A DNA stretch of 30,858 nucleotides from JBKPRX01 sp046734795 (GTDB lineage: Bacteria > Actinomycetota > Thermoleophilia > Gaiellales > Gaiellaceae), in contig JBKPRX010000003.1 in NCBI GenBank assembly GCA_046734795.1, forward strand, positions 1 through 30,858, read 5' to 3'. Numbering within the stretch: position 1 is the first letter of the stretch; every line of letters starts with the position of its first letter. The translations under genes were made by a program, and so were the position numbers. Shown here one piece after another: positions 20,460 to 28,085 of this stretch. The notes below the pieces were generated by a model. The model worked only from the letters and a program-made list of their open reading frames with translations. It did no database searches and was not told the DNA's origin.

Positions 20460-21286
20460 CAGCCTTCGGTCTTCTTTCTGCCGAGTCGGCGACGCTTCGG
20501 CTTCTCTTCGGCCGCCGGCTCAGGCGCCTCTTCGGCAGCTGCCGCCGGCTCCTCGGCCTCGGCGGCGGGCTCCGCGGCCACCGGCGCGGCAGCGGCCTCC
20601 GGCTCGGGCTCGACCGCAGGCTCGGCGACCGGTTCAGGCGGGGCGGGAGCGACCGCGGCCGGCTCTGCTGCGACTTCATCGCCGGCCGGAGATTCGGCGT
20701 GGGCCGGCTCCGCGACGACCGGCGGCGCTTCACCTTGAGCGTCGGCCTCCTTGGCAGGCGGCGACCCGAGCGGCAGGACCTGGCTCACGGTCAGTCCGCG
20801 CTCGCGCGCGACATCCTCAGGACGGCGCAGGCGCTTCAGCCCGTTGACCGTCGCCTTCGCCATGTTGATCGGATTCGTGGTGCCGAGGCTCTTCGCGAGG
20901 ATGTCGCGGATGCCGGCGAGCTCGAGCACCGCACGAACTCCGCCACCCGCGATCACGCCGGTGCCCGGGCTTGCCGGGCGAAGCAGCACTTTCGCAGCGT
21001 CGTGGGTTCCCGTGACCTCGTGCGTGATCGTCTGGCCGTGTTTCGGCACGGTGAAGAGGTTCTTCTTCGCATCGTCGACGGCCTTCGTGATTGCCAGCGG
21101 AACCTCGCGCGCCTTCCCGTAGCCGACACCGACGCGGTCGACTTCGTCGCCGATGACGACGAGCGCCGTGAACGAGAATCGGCGGCCGCCTTTGACGACC
21201 TTCGCGACGCGGTTGATTTCGACCACGCGCTCCTTGAGCTCGCGCGTCTCCTCGCGGGCGATTACCTCACGTTCGACGATGCTCAA
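20459..21286 (-). CDS. rpsE: 30S ribosomal protein uS5 with long C-terminal tail
   Basis: Residues 1 to about 173 are a complete uS5, with the double-stranded RNA-binding part (VVEINRVAKVVKGGRRFSFTALVVIGD...GVGYGKAREVPLAI) and the C-terminal half (RPASPGTGVIAGGGVRAVLELAGI), which lie at the mRNA entry channel. About 100 extra residues follow: an Ala/Pro/Glu-rich acidic stretch of about 85, then a short basic end (KPKRRRLGRKK). Typical bacterial uS5 stops near 160-200. The start is TTG 21286, overlapping the rplR stop in TTGA. Confidence 0.97.
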   Translation of the reverse strand: MSIVEREVIAREETRELKERVVEINRVAKVVKGGRRFSFTALVVIGDEVDRVGVGYGKAREVPLAITKAVDDAKKNLFTVPKHGQTITHEVTGTHDAAKVLLRPASPGTGVIAGGGVRAVLELAGIRDILAKSLGTTNPINMAKATVNGLKRLRRPEDVARERGLTVSQVLPLGSPPAKEADAQGEAPPVVAEPAHAESPAGDEVAAEPAAVAPAPPEPVAEPAVEPEPEAAAAPVAAEPAAEAEEPAAAAEEAPEPAAEEKPKRRRLGRKKTEG

Positions 21287-21639
21287 AACTTCAGTCCCCC
21301 CTCGCGCGCGCCGTCGGCGAGCGCCTTGACGCGTCCGTGGTAAAGGTAGCCGCCGCGGTCAAAGACCACGCGCTCGATTCCCGTCTTCTTCGCGCTTTGC
21401 GCGAGAGCCTTGCCGACTTCCGCGGCCTGGTCGGATTTCGACCCCTTGAAGGACTTCGGCAGGTGCAGCCAGGAGGCGGCCGCCAGAGTGTGACCGGCGT
21501 CGTCGTCGACGAGCTGCGCTGCGATCCCCCGGTTTGATCGGAATACGGCCAGGCGCGGAATCTCCGCGGAACCGCGCACCTTGCCGCGCACACGTCGGTG
21601 ACGGCGAATACGGGCCTCGCGGACCGTCAGACTAGGCAC
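21283..21639 (-). CDS. rplR: 50S ribosomal protein uL18
   Basis: The 118-residue protein has RRHRRVRGKVRGSAEIPRLAVFRSNRGIAAQLVDD and VVFDRGGYLYHGRVKALADGAREGGLKF, the typical uL18 start, core and end. It carries 5S rRNA into the large subunit together with uL5. GTG 21639 starts inside the last codons of rplF (8-nt overlap), and its TGA overlaps the rpsE TTG. Confidence 0.98.
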   Translation of the reverse strand: MPSLTVREARIRRHRRVRGKVRGSAEIPRLAVFRSNRGIAAQLVDDDAGHTLAAASWLHLPKSFKGSKSDQAAEVGKALAQSAKKTGIERVVFDRGGYLYHGRVKALADGAREGGLKF

Positions 21640-22165
21640 GCTTGCCGACCTTCCTGCGCACGTACTCGCCCTCGTAGCGGATGCCCTTGCCTTTGTACGG
21701 CTCCGGCGGACGGACCCGACGTACTTCGGCGGCCGTCTGCCCGACGATCTGCTTGTCCGTCCCCTTCACGACCACCTGCGTCGGGACGGGAACTTCGAAC
21801 GTGATTCCTTGGCGCGGCTTGATCACGATCGGATGCGAGTAGCCGACGCTGAGCTCGAGGTCGGTGCCGCGCAGCGCGGCGCGATAGCCGACGCCTTGGA
21901 TCTCCAGTCGCTTCTCGAACCCCTTTGTCACACCCTCGACCATGTTCGCGATCAGGGTGCGCGTGAGCCCGTGCAGCGCGCGGTCCTCGCCCCGCTCGGT
22001 CGGACGCGAGACGGTGATCACGCCTTCGTTCTGCTCGATCTCCATTCGCTGCGGCACGTGCTGCTCGAGAGTGCCGAGCGGACCGGCGACCATCACCCGC
22101 CCGGGATCGACCGACACGGTCACACCCGCGGGTAGCTCGATTGGGCGTCTTCCGATCCGACTCAT
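21632..22165 (-). CDS. rplF: 50S ribosomal protein uL6
   Basis: The 177-residue protein starts MSRIGRRPIELPAGVTVSV and ends with VRRVRPPEPYKGKGIRYEGEYVRRKVGKRA, the conserved uL6 C-terminus contacting the sarcin-ricin region near the factor-binding site. The length is normal. ATG 22165 lies 4 nt after rpsH; earlier in-frame Met codons lie inside rpsH and show no uL6 homology. Confidence 0.98.
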   Translation of the reverse strand: MSRIGRRPIELPAGVTVSVDPGRVMVAGPLGTLEQHVPQRMEIEQNEGVITVSRPTERGEDRALHGLTRTLIANMVEGVTKGFEKRLEIQGVGYRAALRGTDLELSVGYSHPIVIKPRQGITFEVPVPTQVVVKGTDKQIVGQTAAEVRRVRPPEPYKGKGIRYEGEYVRRKVGKRA

Positions 22166-22169
22166 CGTC

Positions 22170-22601
22170 TCACCACACGTAGCAGATGACTTCGCCGCCG
22201 ATACCGCGCTCCTGCGCCTTGCGCGAGGTGAGCACGCCCTGGGAGGTCGAGAGAATCGCAACCCCCAGCATCGGGACTCGCTGGGTTCTGTCCTTGCGCC
22301 AATAGATCCGCCTGCCCGGCTTCGAGACTCGCTTGAGGTCATTCAGGACGCGCTGCCGGTTGCGGCCGAACTTGAGGTCGACGAAGAGCGTGTCGAAGGA
22401 GCGGTGCTGGCGCTTGTCCTCGTGGCCGGAGTTCCAATCCGAGGAGGCGACGACGCGGAAGTCCTTGATGTAGCCCTCTTCCTTCAGGATCCGCGCGATC
22501 TCAATCTTCAGTTTCGACGCCGGCATCTCAGTTGAGGCATGCATCGCCTTGTTGGCATTGCGGATGCGAGCGAGCATGTCGGCGATCGGGTCGGTCATCA
22601 T
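22170..22601 (-). CDS. rpsH: 30S ribosomal protein uS8
   Basis: The 143-residue protein has DPIADMLARIRNANKA at the N-terminus and the C-terminal block GVAILSTSQGVLTSRKAQERGIGGEVICYVW. uS8 binds helix 21 of 16S rRNA and is often the repressor of its own operon. It is about ten residues longer than usual because of a charged insertion near 52-66 (ASSDWNSGHEDKRQH). ATG 22601 or 22598 could be used. It lies 7 nt after rpsZ. Confidence 0.97.
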   Translation of the reverse strand: MMTDPIADMLARIRNANKAMHASTEMPASKLKIEIARILKEEGYIKDFRVVASSDWNSGHEDKRQHRSFDTLFVDLKFGRNRQRVLNDLKRVSKPGRRIYWRKDRTQRVPMLGVAILSTSQGVLTSRKAQERGIGGEVICYVW

Positions 22602-22608
22602 GACGGCA

Positions 22609-22794
22609 TCACCAACTTGACTTCGTCATGCCGGGAATCGCGCCCTGATGCGCGAGCTCGCGCAGGCAGATCCGGCAGAGACCGAACTTTCGAAACACCG
22701 CGCGCGGCCGCCCGCAGCGGTTGCAACGCGTGTAGTTCCTGACCTGGTATTTCTGCGGCCGCGCTTGCTTCACGACCAGCGACTTCTTCGCCAC
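22609..22794 (-). CDS. rpsZ: 30S ribosomal protein uS14, zinc type Z
   Basis: The 61-residue short uS14 has zinc ligands in CNRCGR and CRICLREL, and the conserved C-terminus IPGMTKSSW. The short zinc form is typical of Gram-positive and thermophilic lineages, in contrast to the 101-residue zinc-free form. It sits in the 30S head. The start is GTG 22794, 6 nt after the rplE stop. Confidence 0.98.
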   Translation of the reverse strand: MAKKSLVVKQARPQKYQVRNYTRCNRCGRPRAVFRKFGLCRICLRELAHQGAIPGMTKSSW

Positions 22795-22800
22795 GCGGTC

Positions 22801-23382
22801 CTACTCCCTTCGTCCGTCTCGTCCTGCGAACGGCAGCCCAAGCGCCGTCAGCAGCGCGTGTCCTTGCTCGTCCGTCTGCGCGCTCGTCGTGATCGTCACG
22901 TCGAGGCCGCGGACCTGCTGGATGTCGTCGTAGTTGATCTCCGGAAAGATGAGCTGCTCGCGGATGCCGAGCGAATAGTTGCCGCGTCCGTCGAACGAGT
23001 CCGGGTTGAGACCTCGGAAGTCGCGGATGCGCGGGAGCGCAATCGACACGAGCCGATCGAGGAACTCGTACATGCGGGCCCCGCGTAACGTCACCCGTGC
23101 GCCGACGGCCATTCCCTCCCGAACCTTGAATTGCGCGATCGACTTTCGCGCCCGGCGCATCTGGGCCCGCTGACCGGCGATCGTCGTCAGCTCCTCGAGC
23201 GCGGCGTCGAGCTGCTTCGCATCGGTCTTCGCCTCGCCGACGCCCATATTGAGCGTGATCTTCGTGACGCGCGGCACCTGCATCACAGAGCTCAGGCCGA
23301 GCTCCTCCTTCAGCTGAGGGCGGAGCTCCTCCTCGTAGAGCGTCTTCAGTCGCGGTGTATACGTCTCGGTCGCGGTCGCCAT
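22801..23382 (-). CDS. rplE: 50S ribosomal protein uL5
   Basis: The 193-residue protein has VMQVPRVTKITLNMGVGEAKTD, GQRAQMRRARKSIAQFKVREGMAVGARVTLRG and RDFRGLNPDSFDGRGNYSLGIREQLIFPEINYD. uL5 binds 5S rRNA and touches P-site tRNA and uS13. Its ATG shares one base with the rplX TGA (TGATG). Confidence 0.98.
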   Translation of the reverse strand: MATATETYTPRLKTLYEEELRPQLKEELGLSSVMQVPRVTKITLNMGVGEAKTDAKQLDAALEELTTIAGQRAQMRRARKSIAQFKVREGMAVGARVTLRGARMYEFLDRLVSIALPRIRDFRGLNPDSFDGRGNYSLGIREQLIFPEINYDDIQQVRGLDVTITTSAQTDEQGHALLTALGLPFAGRDGRRE

Positions 23383-23756
23383 CAGCGATCGATCTCCTGG
23401 CCGCAGTCGGCGCGCTTGCAGACACGAATGCGGCGCTGCTTGCCCTTGACCTCTTTCACGACGATGCCGACGCGAGTAGGCCGGTTACACGTCGGGCAGA
23501 CGATCATGACGTTTGACATGGGGAGCGGCGCCGGCTTCTCGACGATGCCGCCCGGCGTCATTTGAACGCCTCCCATCCGGCTCGAATTCTGGATCGGCCG
23601 AGGGCGCGAATGACGCTTGACGATGTTGACGTTCTCGACCACGACGCGGCCGTCCTTCGGGCGCGCCTCGACGACGCGTCCCTGCTTGCCTCGGTCCTTG
23701 CCGCTCAGCACGTGAACGACGTCACCCTTCTTGATCCGCATCGTCTGCGTTGCCAT
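23382..23756 (-). CDS. rplX: 50S ribosomal protein uL24
   Basis: The 124-residue protein starts MATQTMRIKKGDVVHVLSGKDRGKQGRV, the KOW motif, then has NIVKRHSRPRP, the Gly-rich loop GGIVEKPAPLPMSNVMI and a C-terminal part with CPTCNRP...CKRADCG. The four cysteines could bind zinc. uL24 starts large-subunit assembly and sits at the peptide exit tunnel. TGATG overlaps are present at both ends (with rplN and rplE). Confidence 0.97.
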   Translation of the reverse strand: MATQTMRIKKGDVVHVLSGKDRGKQGRVVEARPKDGRVVVENVNIVKRHSRPRPIQNSSRMGGVQMTPGGIVEKPAPLPMSNVMIVCPTCNRPTRVGIVVKEVKGKQRRIRVCKRADCGQEIDR

Positions 23757-24124
23757 CACAAGACCTCCGGTGCGAGCGAGACGATCTTCATGAAATTTCG
23801 TTCGCGCAGCTCGCGGGCGACCGGGCCGAAGATGCGCGTCCCGCGCGGGTTGCGCTGCGCGTCGATGATCACAGCGGCGTTCTCGTCGAAGGCGATCGAG
23901 GTTCCGTCCTCGCGGCCGAACGGCTTCTTCGTTCGCACGACGACGGCACGGACGACCTCGCCCTTCTTCACCGCGCCCTGCGGCGTCGCCGTCTTCACGG
24001 TGCCGACGATGATGTCGCCGACACGCGCGTAGCGACGCTTCGATCCGCCCATCACGCGGATGCAGAGGATCTCGCGAGCGCCGGTGTTGTCGGCGACACG
24101 GAGTCGTGACTCCTGCTGGATCAC
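23756..24124 (-). CDS. rplN: 50S ribosomal protein uL14
   Basis: From GTG 24124 the protein has 122 residues, the exact family length: MIQQESRLRVADNTGAREILCIRVMGGS, VGDIIVGTVKTATPQGAVKKGEVVRAVVVRTKK and RIFGPVARELRERNFMKIVSLAPEVL. uL14 contributes to intersubunit bridges and is the docking site of RsfS. The GTG shares one base with the rpsQ TAG; a longer in-frame start would lie inside rpsQ. Confidence 0.98.
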   Translation of the reverse strand: MIQQESRLRVADNTGAREILCIRVMGGSKRRYARVGDIIVGTVKTATPQGAVKKGEVVRAVVVRTKKPFGREDGTSIAFDENAAVIIDAQRNPRGTRIFGPVARELRERNFMKIVSLAPEVL

Positions 24125-24768
24125 TAGCGCGCCACCTCGATGACTTCCGCGAGCCGCCACCGCTTCGTCTTCGAGAGCGGCCGCGTCTCGACGATGCGGA
24201 CGACGTCGCCGATGTTCGCCTCGTTGCGCTCGTCGTGCGCATGGAACTTGACGGAGCGCCGAACGACCTTCTTGTAGCGCGGGTGCGACTTGATCATGTC
24301 GACCTTGACGACGATCGTCTTGTCCATCGCGCTCGAGACGACGACGCCGCGGCGCTCCTGACGACGGCCGCGTTCCGACTCCGGCTTCGGCTGTCGGACG
24401 ATCGGCTTCCTCGTGCCCGTCGAAGCCGGGCGGCGCGGGCGCGTGCGCTGCGGGCGAAGGCGACGCGGAAGCCGCTTCCGTTTCTTCTTCGGTTCCGCCT
24501 CGGCTGCCGCAGGCTCCTCTGTCGCGGGTTCCTCCGCTGCCTCAGCCGGCTCGCCCTCCGCGGGCGCTTCGGCCGGCTCCTCTTCGGCAACGGGCTCTGC
24601 GGCCGGAGTCTCCTCGGGCGCGGCCTCTTCGGCCGCGGGCTCCGCGGTGTCCGGTTCTTCCGCGGCAGGTGCCCCAGCTTCCGGAGCTTCTGCCTCCACA
24701 GCCTCGGCCTTCGCCTCGGTTTCGGCGTTCTCAGGTGTGTCGTTTTCTGGTGTCTCGTTCTCTGCCAT
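24124..24768 (-). CDS. rpsQ: 30S ribosomal protein uS17 with long N-terminal extension
   Basis: The uS17 core occupies the last 80 residues: RRQERRGVVVSSAMDKTIVVKVD...HPRYKKVVRRSVKFHAHDERNEANIGDVVRIVETRPLSKTKRWRL. Ahead of it are about 133 extra residues in two parts: 1-92, almost only Glu, Ala, Pro and Thr with a strong negative charge, and 93-133, rich in Lys/Arg/Pro (PKKKRKRLPRRLRP...). The ATG at 24768 is 3 nt after the rpmC stop, with a spacing typical of this operon, and the frame has no break, so the extension is very likely translated. uS17 binds the 16S 5' domain; the added arm should be disordered and solvent-exposed. Confidence 0.95.
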   Translation of the reverse strand: MAENETPENDTPENAETEAKAEAVEAEAPEAGAPAAEEPDTAEPAAEEAAPEETPAAEPVAEEEPAEAPAEGEPAEAAEEPATEEPAAAEAEPKKKRKRLPRRLRPQRTRPRRPASTGTRKPIVRQPKPESERGRRQERRGVVVSSAMDKTIVVKVDMIKSHPRYKKVVRRSVKFHAHDERNEANIGDVVRIVETRPLSKTKRWRLAEVIEVAR

Positions 24769-24771
24769 TCG

Positions 24772-24975
24772 TTACCTCGCCGGCTCTGCTTCGCGTTCGT
24801 GCTGGATCGTCAAGATGCGCGCGATCTCGCGCTTTGTGTGCCGCAGTCGCGCTGCGTTCTCGAGCGCGCCGGTCGCGGACTGGAAGCGAAGGTTGAAGAG
24901 CTCGTGTCGCGTGTCCGCGAGCTTCTGCTGGAGCTCCTCGTCGTTCATCGATCGCAGATCCGAAGACTTAGTCAA
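24772..24975 (-). CDS. rpmC: 50S ribosomal protein uL29
   Basis: The 67-residue, two-helix protein has SMNDEELQQKLADTRHELFNLRFQSATGALENAARLRHTKREIARILTI, the uL29 pattern, including the TGALENAARLRHTKREIARI signature. It borders the exit tunnel, where trigger factor and SRP dock. TTG 24975 overlaps the rplP end by 8 nt; an internal ATG (24948) is an alternative. Confidence 0.97.
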   Translation of the reverse strand: MTKSSDLRSMNDEELQQKLADTRHELFNLRFQSATGALENAARLRHTKREIARILTIQHEREAEPAR

Positions 24976-25390
24976 AGAGCTCAGCCTCCCGGCTTACGAC
25001 CTTGGTTCGAATCGACAGCTTCTGGCCGGCGAGACGCAACGCCTCACGCGCGAGCGGCTCGGGGACACCGGCGAGCTCGAACATGACGCGCCCGCGCTTG
25101 ATCACGGCAACCCAACCTTCGGGTGAACCCTTGCCGGAGCCCATGCGCGTCTCGGCCGGCTTCTTCGTGTACGCCTTGTCGGGAAAGACGTTGATCCAGA
25201 CCTTCCCGCCGCGCTTGATCTTGCGCGTCATGGCGATTCGCGCAGCTTCGATCTGGCGGTTCGTGATCCAGCCGGTGTCGACAGCCTTGAGCCCGTACTC
25301 GCCGAACTGCACCTCGGTCTGGCCCTTCGACTCGCCGGCGCGCCGGCCCCGATGCACCTTCCGGAACTTGGTCTTCTTCGGCATCAACAT
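24968..25390 (-). CDS. rplP: 50S ribosomal protein uL16
   Basis: The 140-residue protein reads MPKKTKFRKVHRGRRAGESKGQTEVQFGEYGLKAV, then ITNRQIEAARIAMTRKIKRGGKVWINVFPDKAYTKKPAETRMGSGKGSPEGWVAVIKRGRVMFELAG, as in uL16. It stabilises A-site tRNA and completes the peptidyl transferase region. Two Met starts are possible (25390 and 25384, two residues apart). It lies 6 nt after rpsC. Confidence 0.98.
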   Translation of the reverse strand: MLMPKKTKFRKVHRGRRAGESKGQTEVQFGEYGLKAVDTGWITNRQIEAARIAMTRKIKRGGKVWINVFPDKAYTKKPAETRMGSGKGSPEGWVAVIKRGRVMFELAGVPEPLAREALRLAGQKLSIRTKVVSREAELFD

Positions 25391-25396
25391 GGCGCG

Positions 25397-26512
25397 CTAG
25401 CTCCGACCTTTCTTGGTGCCGCGCCCGCCCGAGCCCTTGCCGCGCGTCGACTCGGCAGGCGGGTCGCCGGACTGGTCGCTCTTCTCCTGCTCTGCGCTCG
25501 CTTTCTTCTGCGGCTCGGCCTTCGCTTTCTTCTGCGTCGTCGTATCGGGCGCCTCGACGACTGCCTCCGGCGTCGCTGTCGTCTCCGGCTCGATTACCGG
25601 CTGCTCGCGGCCCTCGGCGGACTTCGCCTGCTCGTCGGTGCGCGGGCGTTCGACGTTGCTTTGACCGCGAGCCCGATCGCGCGCGCCGGGCCGGTTTCCG
25701 CCGCCGCCGCGTGCGCCCGCAGGCCGGCGCCGACGCACGGGGCCAAGACCTTCACGGTCGCCGCCGCGCGTACGAGCCGACTCGCGCGAAGCGCCGAGGC
25801 CTTCGAGCGAAGCGCCGCCGCGACGGCGCCTGGCCGTGTCCTGGTCGGCGCGCCCGTCGCCGCTCGCCATGCCTTCGTATCCCTCCGGCATGATCTCGCC
25901 TCGGTTGACCCAGACCTTTACGCCGATCCTGCCGTACGTCGTCTTCGCCTCGACGAAGCCGTAGTCGATGTCGGCACGGATCGTGTGCAGCGGCACGCGG
26001 CCATCGGAGTAGCTCTCGGTGCGGCTCATCTCCGCGCCGCCCAGACGGCCCGAGCACTGGATCCGCACACCGGATGCGCCCGAGCGAATCGCGGACGCGA
26101 GCGCGCGCTTCATTGCGCGCCGGAAGGCGACACGATTCGACAGCTGCTCTGCGATCGACTGCGCCACGAGCCGCGCGTCGAGCTCGGGACGCTTGATCTC
26201 GTTGATGTTCACGTGGACGTTCTTGCCGGTCATCGCGTGCAGCTCCTTGCGGAGCGCATCCACTTCGACGCCCGACTTGCCGATCACGATCCCAGGTCGT
26301 GCGGTGTAGATGTCGACTGTGATCCGCTGCTTGTCCTTGCGGATCAGGATGTCCGACAGCCCCGCGTGCGCGAGCTTTCCGTAGATGTGGTCGCGGATGC
26401 GAACGTCCTCGAGGAGGTACGCCGCAAACTCCTTCTTCCCCGTGTACCAGTTCGACTTCCACGGGTGGATGACGCCGACGCGCATCCCGCCGGGGTGCAC
26501 TTTCTGGCCCAT
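25397..26512 (-). CDS. rpsC: 30S ribosomal protein uS3 with long C-terminal tail
   Basis: Residues 1 to about 213 are a complete uS3: MGQKVHPGGMRVGVIHPWKSNWY, the KH domain (ARPGIVIGKSGVEVDALRKEL) and GVRIQCSGRLGGAEMSRTE...YGRIGVKVWVNRGE. About 157 further residues follow, against a usual total of 210-280. They comprise an Arg/Gly/Ala-rich stretch with RRRRGG and RARG elements, a Glu/Thr/Ala/Lys stretch and a GKGSGGRGTKKGRS end. uS3 is part of the mRNA helicase at the entry tunnel. ATG 26512 shares one base with the rplV TGA. Confidence 0.97.
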   Translation of the reverse strand: MGQKVHPGGMRVGVIHPWKSNWYTGKKEFAAYLLEDVRIRDHIYGKLAHAGLSDILIRKDKQRITVDIYTARPGIVIGKSGVEVDALRKELHAMTGKNVHVNINEIKRPELDARLVAQSIAEQLSNRVAFRRAMKRALASAIRSGASGVRIQCSGRLGGAEMSRTESYSDGRVPLHTIRADIDYGFVEAKTTYGRIGVKVWVNRGEIMPEGYEGMASGDGRADQDTARRRRGGASLEGLGASRESARTRGGDREGLGPVRRRRPAGARGGGGNRPGARDRARGQSNVERPRTDEQAKSAEGREQPVIEPETTATPEAVVEAPDTTTQKKAKAEPQKKASAEQEKSDQSGDPPAESTRGKGSGGRGTKKGRS

Positions 26513-26958
26513 CAGGCAACAGCCTCCTCTGACTTCTTTCGGCGTGGTGCGCGCTTCGGCTTCGCCTGCGCTGCTTCGGAAGCAGGCGCCTGGTGAGTCG
26601 GCTGCGGCGCGGGTGCGAGCTGGATCGTGATGTGGCAGGTGCGCTTGCGGATCCGCGCGACGCGGCCACGGGCACGCGCGCGCCAGCGCTTGAGCGTCGG
26701 CCCCTCGTCGGCGTACGCCGTGAGGACGTAGAGCTCGTCGCCGTTCAGATTGTGGTTCGCCTCGGCGTTCGCAACCGCGGAGCGCAGCACCTTCTCGACC
26801 TCGTGCGCGACCGCGCGATCGGAGAACGCGAGGATGGTGCGAGCTTCGGGGACGGTTCGGCCCCGGATCAGATCCGTGACGAGCCGCGCCTTTCGCGCCG
26901 AGGAGCGAACCCACTTCGCTTGCGAACGCACAACCGGGCCTGTTTCCGTCGCGGCCAC
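26512..26958 (-). CDS. rplV: 50S ribosomal protein uL22 with C-terminal tail
   Basis: The core (to about 113) has KWVRSSARKARLVTDLIRG, VEKVLRSAVANAEANHNLN and the tunnel hairpin GPTLKRWRARARGRVARIRKRTCHITIQL, which narrows the exit tunnel and is a macrolide-resistance hot spot. About 35 extra residues of Ala/Pro then Lys/Arg follow. The GTG start overlaps the rpsS TAG by one base; the TGA overlaps the rpsC ATG. Confidence 0.97.
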   Translation of the reverse strand: MAATETGPVVRSQAKWVRSSARKARLVTDLIRGRTVPEARTILAFSDRAVAHEVEKVLRSAVANAEANHNLNGDELYVLTAYADEGPTLKRWRARARGRVARIRKRTCHITIQLAPAPQPTHQAPASEAAQAKPKRAPRRKKSEEAVA

Positions 26959-27239
26959 TAACGCTTCACCTTGGCTTGGCGGTCGCCGGCGTGTCCGCGG
27001 AACGTTCGCGTCGGGGCGAACTCACCGAGCTTGTGACCGACCATCTGTTCGTCGATGAAGACCGGCACGTGCTTCCGGCCGTCGTGAACGGCGATCGTGT
27101 GCCCGACCATCTCGGGGAAGATCGTGGACGACCGCGACCACGTGCGGATCATCCGCTTCTCGCCCGCTGAGTTCATCGACTGAACGCGGGTCAGAAGGCG
27201 GTCCTCGACGAACGGCCCTTTCTTGCTCGATCTCGACAC
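26958..27239 (-). CDS. rpsS: 30S ribosomal protein uS19
   Basis: The 93-residue protein MSRSSKKGPFVEDRLL...TWSRSSTIFPEMVGHTIAVHDGRKHVPVFIDEQMVGHKLGEFAPTRTFRGHAGD matches uS19 in full. It lies in the 30S head with uS13. The GTG start at 27239 directly follows the rplB stop, with no gap. Confidence 0.98.
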   Translation of the reverse strand: MSRSSKKGPFVEDRLLTRVQSMNSAGEKRMIRTWSRSSTIFPEMVGHTIAVHDGRKHVPVFIDEQMVGHKLGEFAPTRTFRGHAGDRQAKVKR

Positions 27240-28085
27240 CTAGCGCCGACCTTCCTTTCCGCGGCGACGGCCGCGAACGATCAACTTGTCCGATTCCTTG
27301 TGCTTGCGACGCGTTCGCTTTCCGAGCGTCGGCACACCCCACGGCGTCACCGGATGACGACCGCCCTTCGATTTCCCCTCGCCGCCTCCGTGCGGATGGT
27401 CGACCGGGTTCATGGCAGAGCCGCGCACCGCGGGACGCTTGCCCTTCCAGCGGCTTCGCCCGGCTTTGCCGATCGTGACGTTTGCGTGGTCGACGTTTCC
27501 GACCTGCCCAACCGTCGCGCGACAGGCTAGCGGCACTCTCCGCATCTCGCCCGACGGGAGACGGAGCACGCCGAAGCCGTCGTCTTTCGCAACGAGCTGA
27601 ACGCCTGCGCCTGCGCTGCGTGCGAGCTTCGCGCCCTGGCCGGGCTTCAGCTCGACCGCATGGACGAGCGTCCCGGTCGGGATGTTCTCGAGCGGCAGCG
27701 CATTGCCAACCTTGATGTCGGCAGCCGGACCGGACTCGACCGTCTCGCCGACGCGCAACTGCGCCGGCGCGAGGATATAGGCCTTCGCGCCGTCGACGTA
27801 ATGAAGAAGCGCGATGCGCGCAGAACGATTCGGGTCATACTCGATCGACGCGACCTTTGCCGGCACGGCGTCTTTCCTGCGCTTGAAGTCGATGATCCGG
27901 TAGCGGCGCTTGTGCCCGCCGCCTTGGTGCCGCGTCGTGATCCGGCCGTTGTTGTTGCGGCCGCCCTTCTTCGTGATCGGCGCGAGCAGGCTCTTCTCGG
28001 GCTCGGTCTTCGTGACTTCCTCGAAGGTCGAGACCGACATGAAGCGCCGGCCAGGAGACGTCGGCTTGTAGCGACGGACCGGCAT
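27240..28085 (-). CDS. rplB: 50S ribosomal protein uL2
   Basis: The 281-residue protein has RNNNGRITTRHQGGGHKRRYRIIDF, LKPGQGAKLARSAGAGVQLVAKD and the C-terminal RGSAMNPVDHPHGGGEGKSKGGRHPVTPWG with the conserved His (DHPHGGG) close to the peptidyl transferase centre. Length is normal. It overlaps rplW as TGATG and is followed at once by rpsS. Confidence 0.98.
   Translation of the reverse strand: MPVRRYKPTSPGRRFMSVSTFEEVTKTEPEKSLLAPITKKGGRNNNGRITTRHQGGGHKRRYRIIDFKRRKDAVPAKVASIEYDPNRSARIALLHYVDGAKAYILAPAQLRVGETVESGPAADIKVGNALPLENIPTGTLVHAVELKPGQGAKLARSAGAGVQLVAKDDGFGVLRLPSGEMRRVPLACRATVGQVGNVDHANVTIGKAGRSRWKGKRPAVRGSAMNPVDHPHGGGEGKSKGGRHPVTPWGVPTLGKRTRRKHKESDKLIVRGRRRGKEGRR

Noticed and set aside
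20281..20733. N-terminal extension of uL15
   Set aside because: It lies in another frame across rpmD and the uS5 tail, has low-complexity Ser/Arg/Pro content, and uL15 homology starts at GTG 20280.
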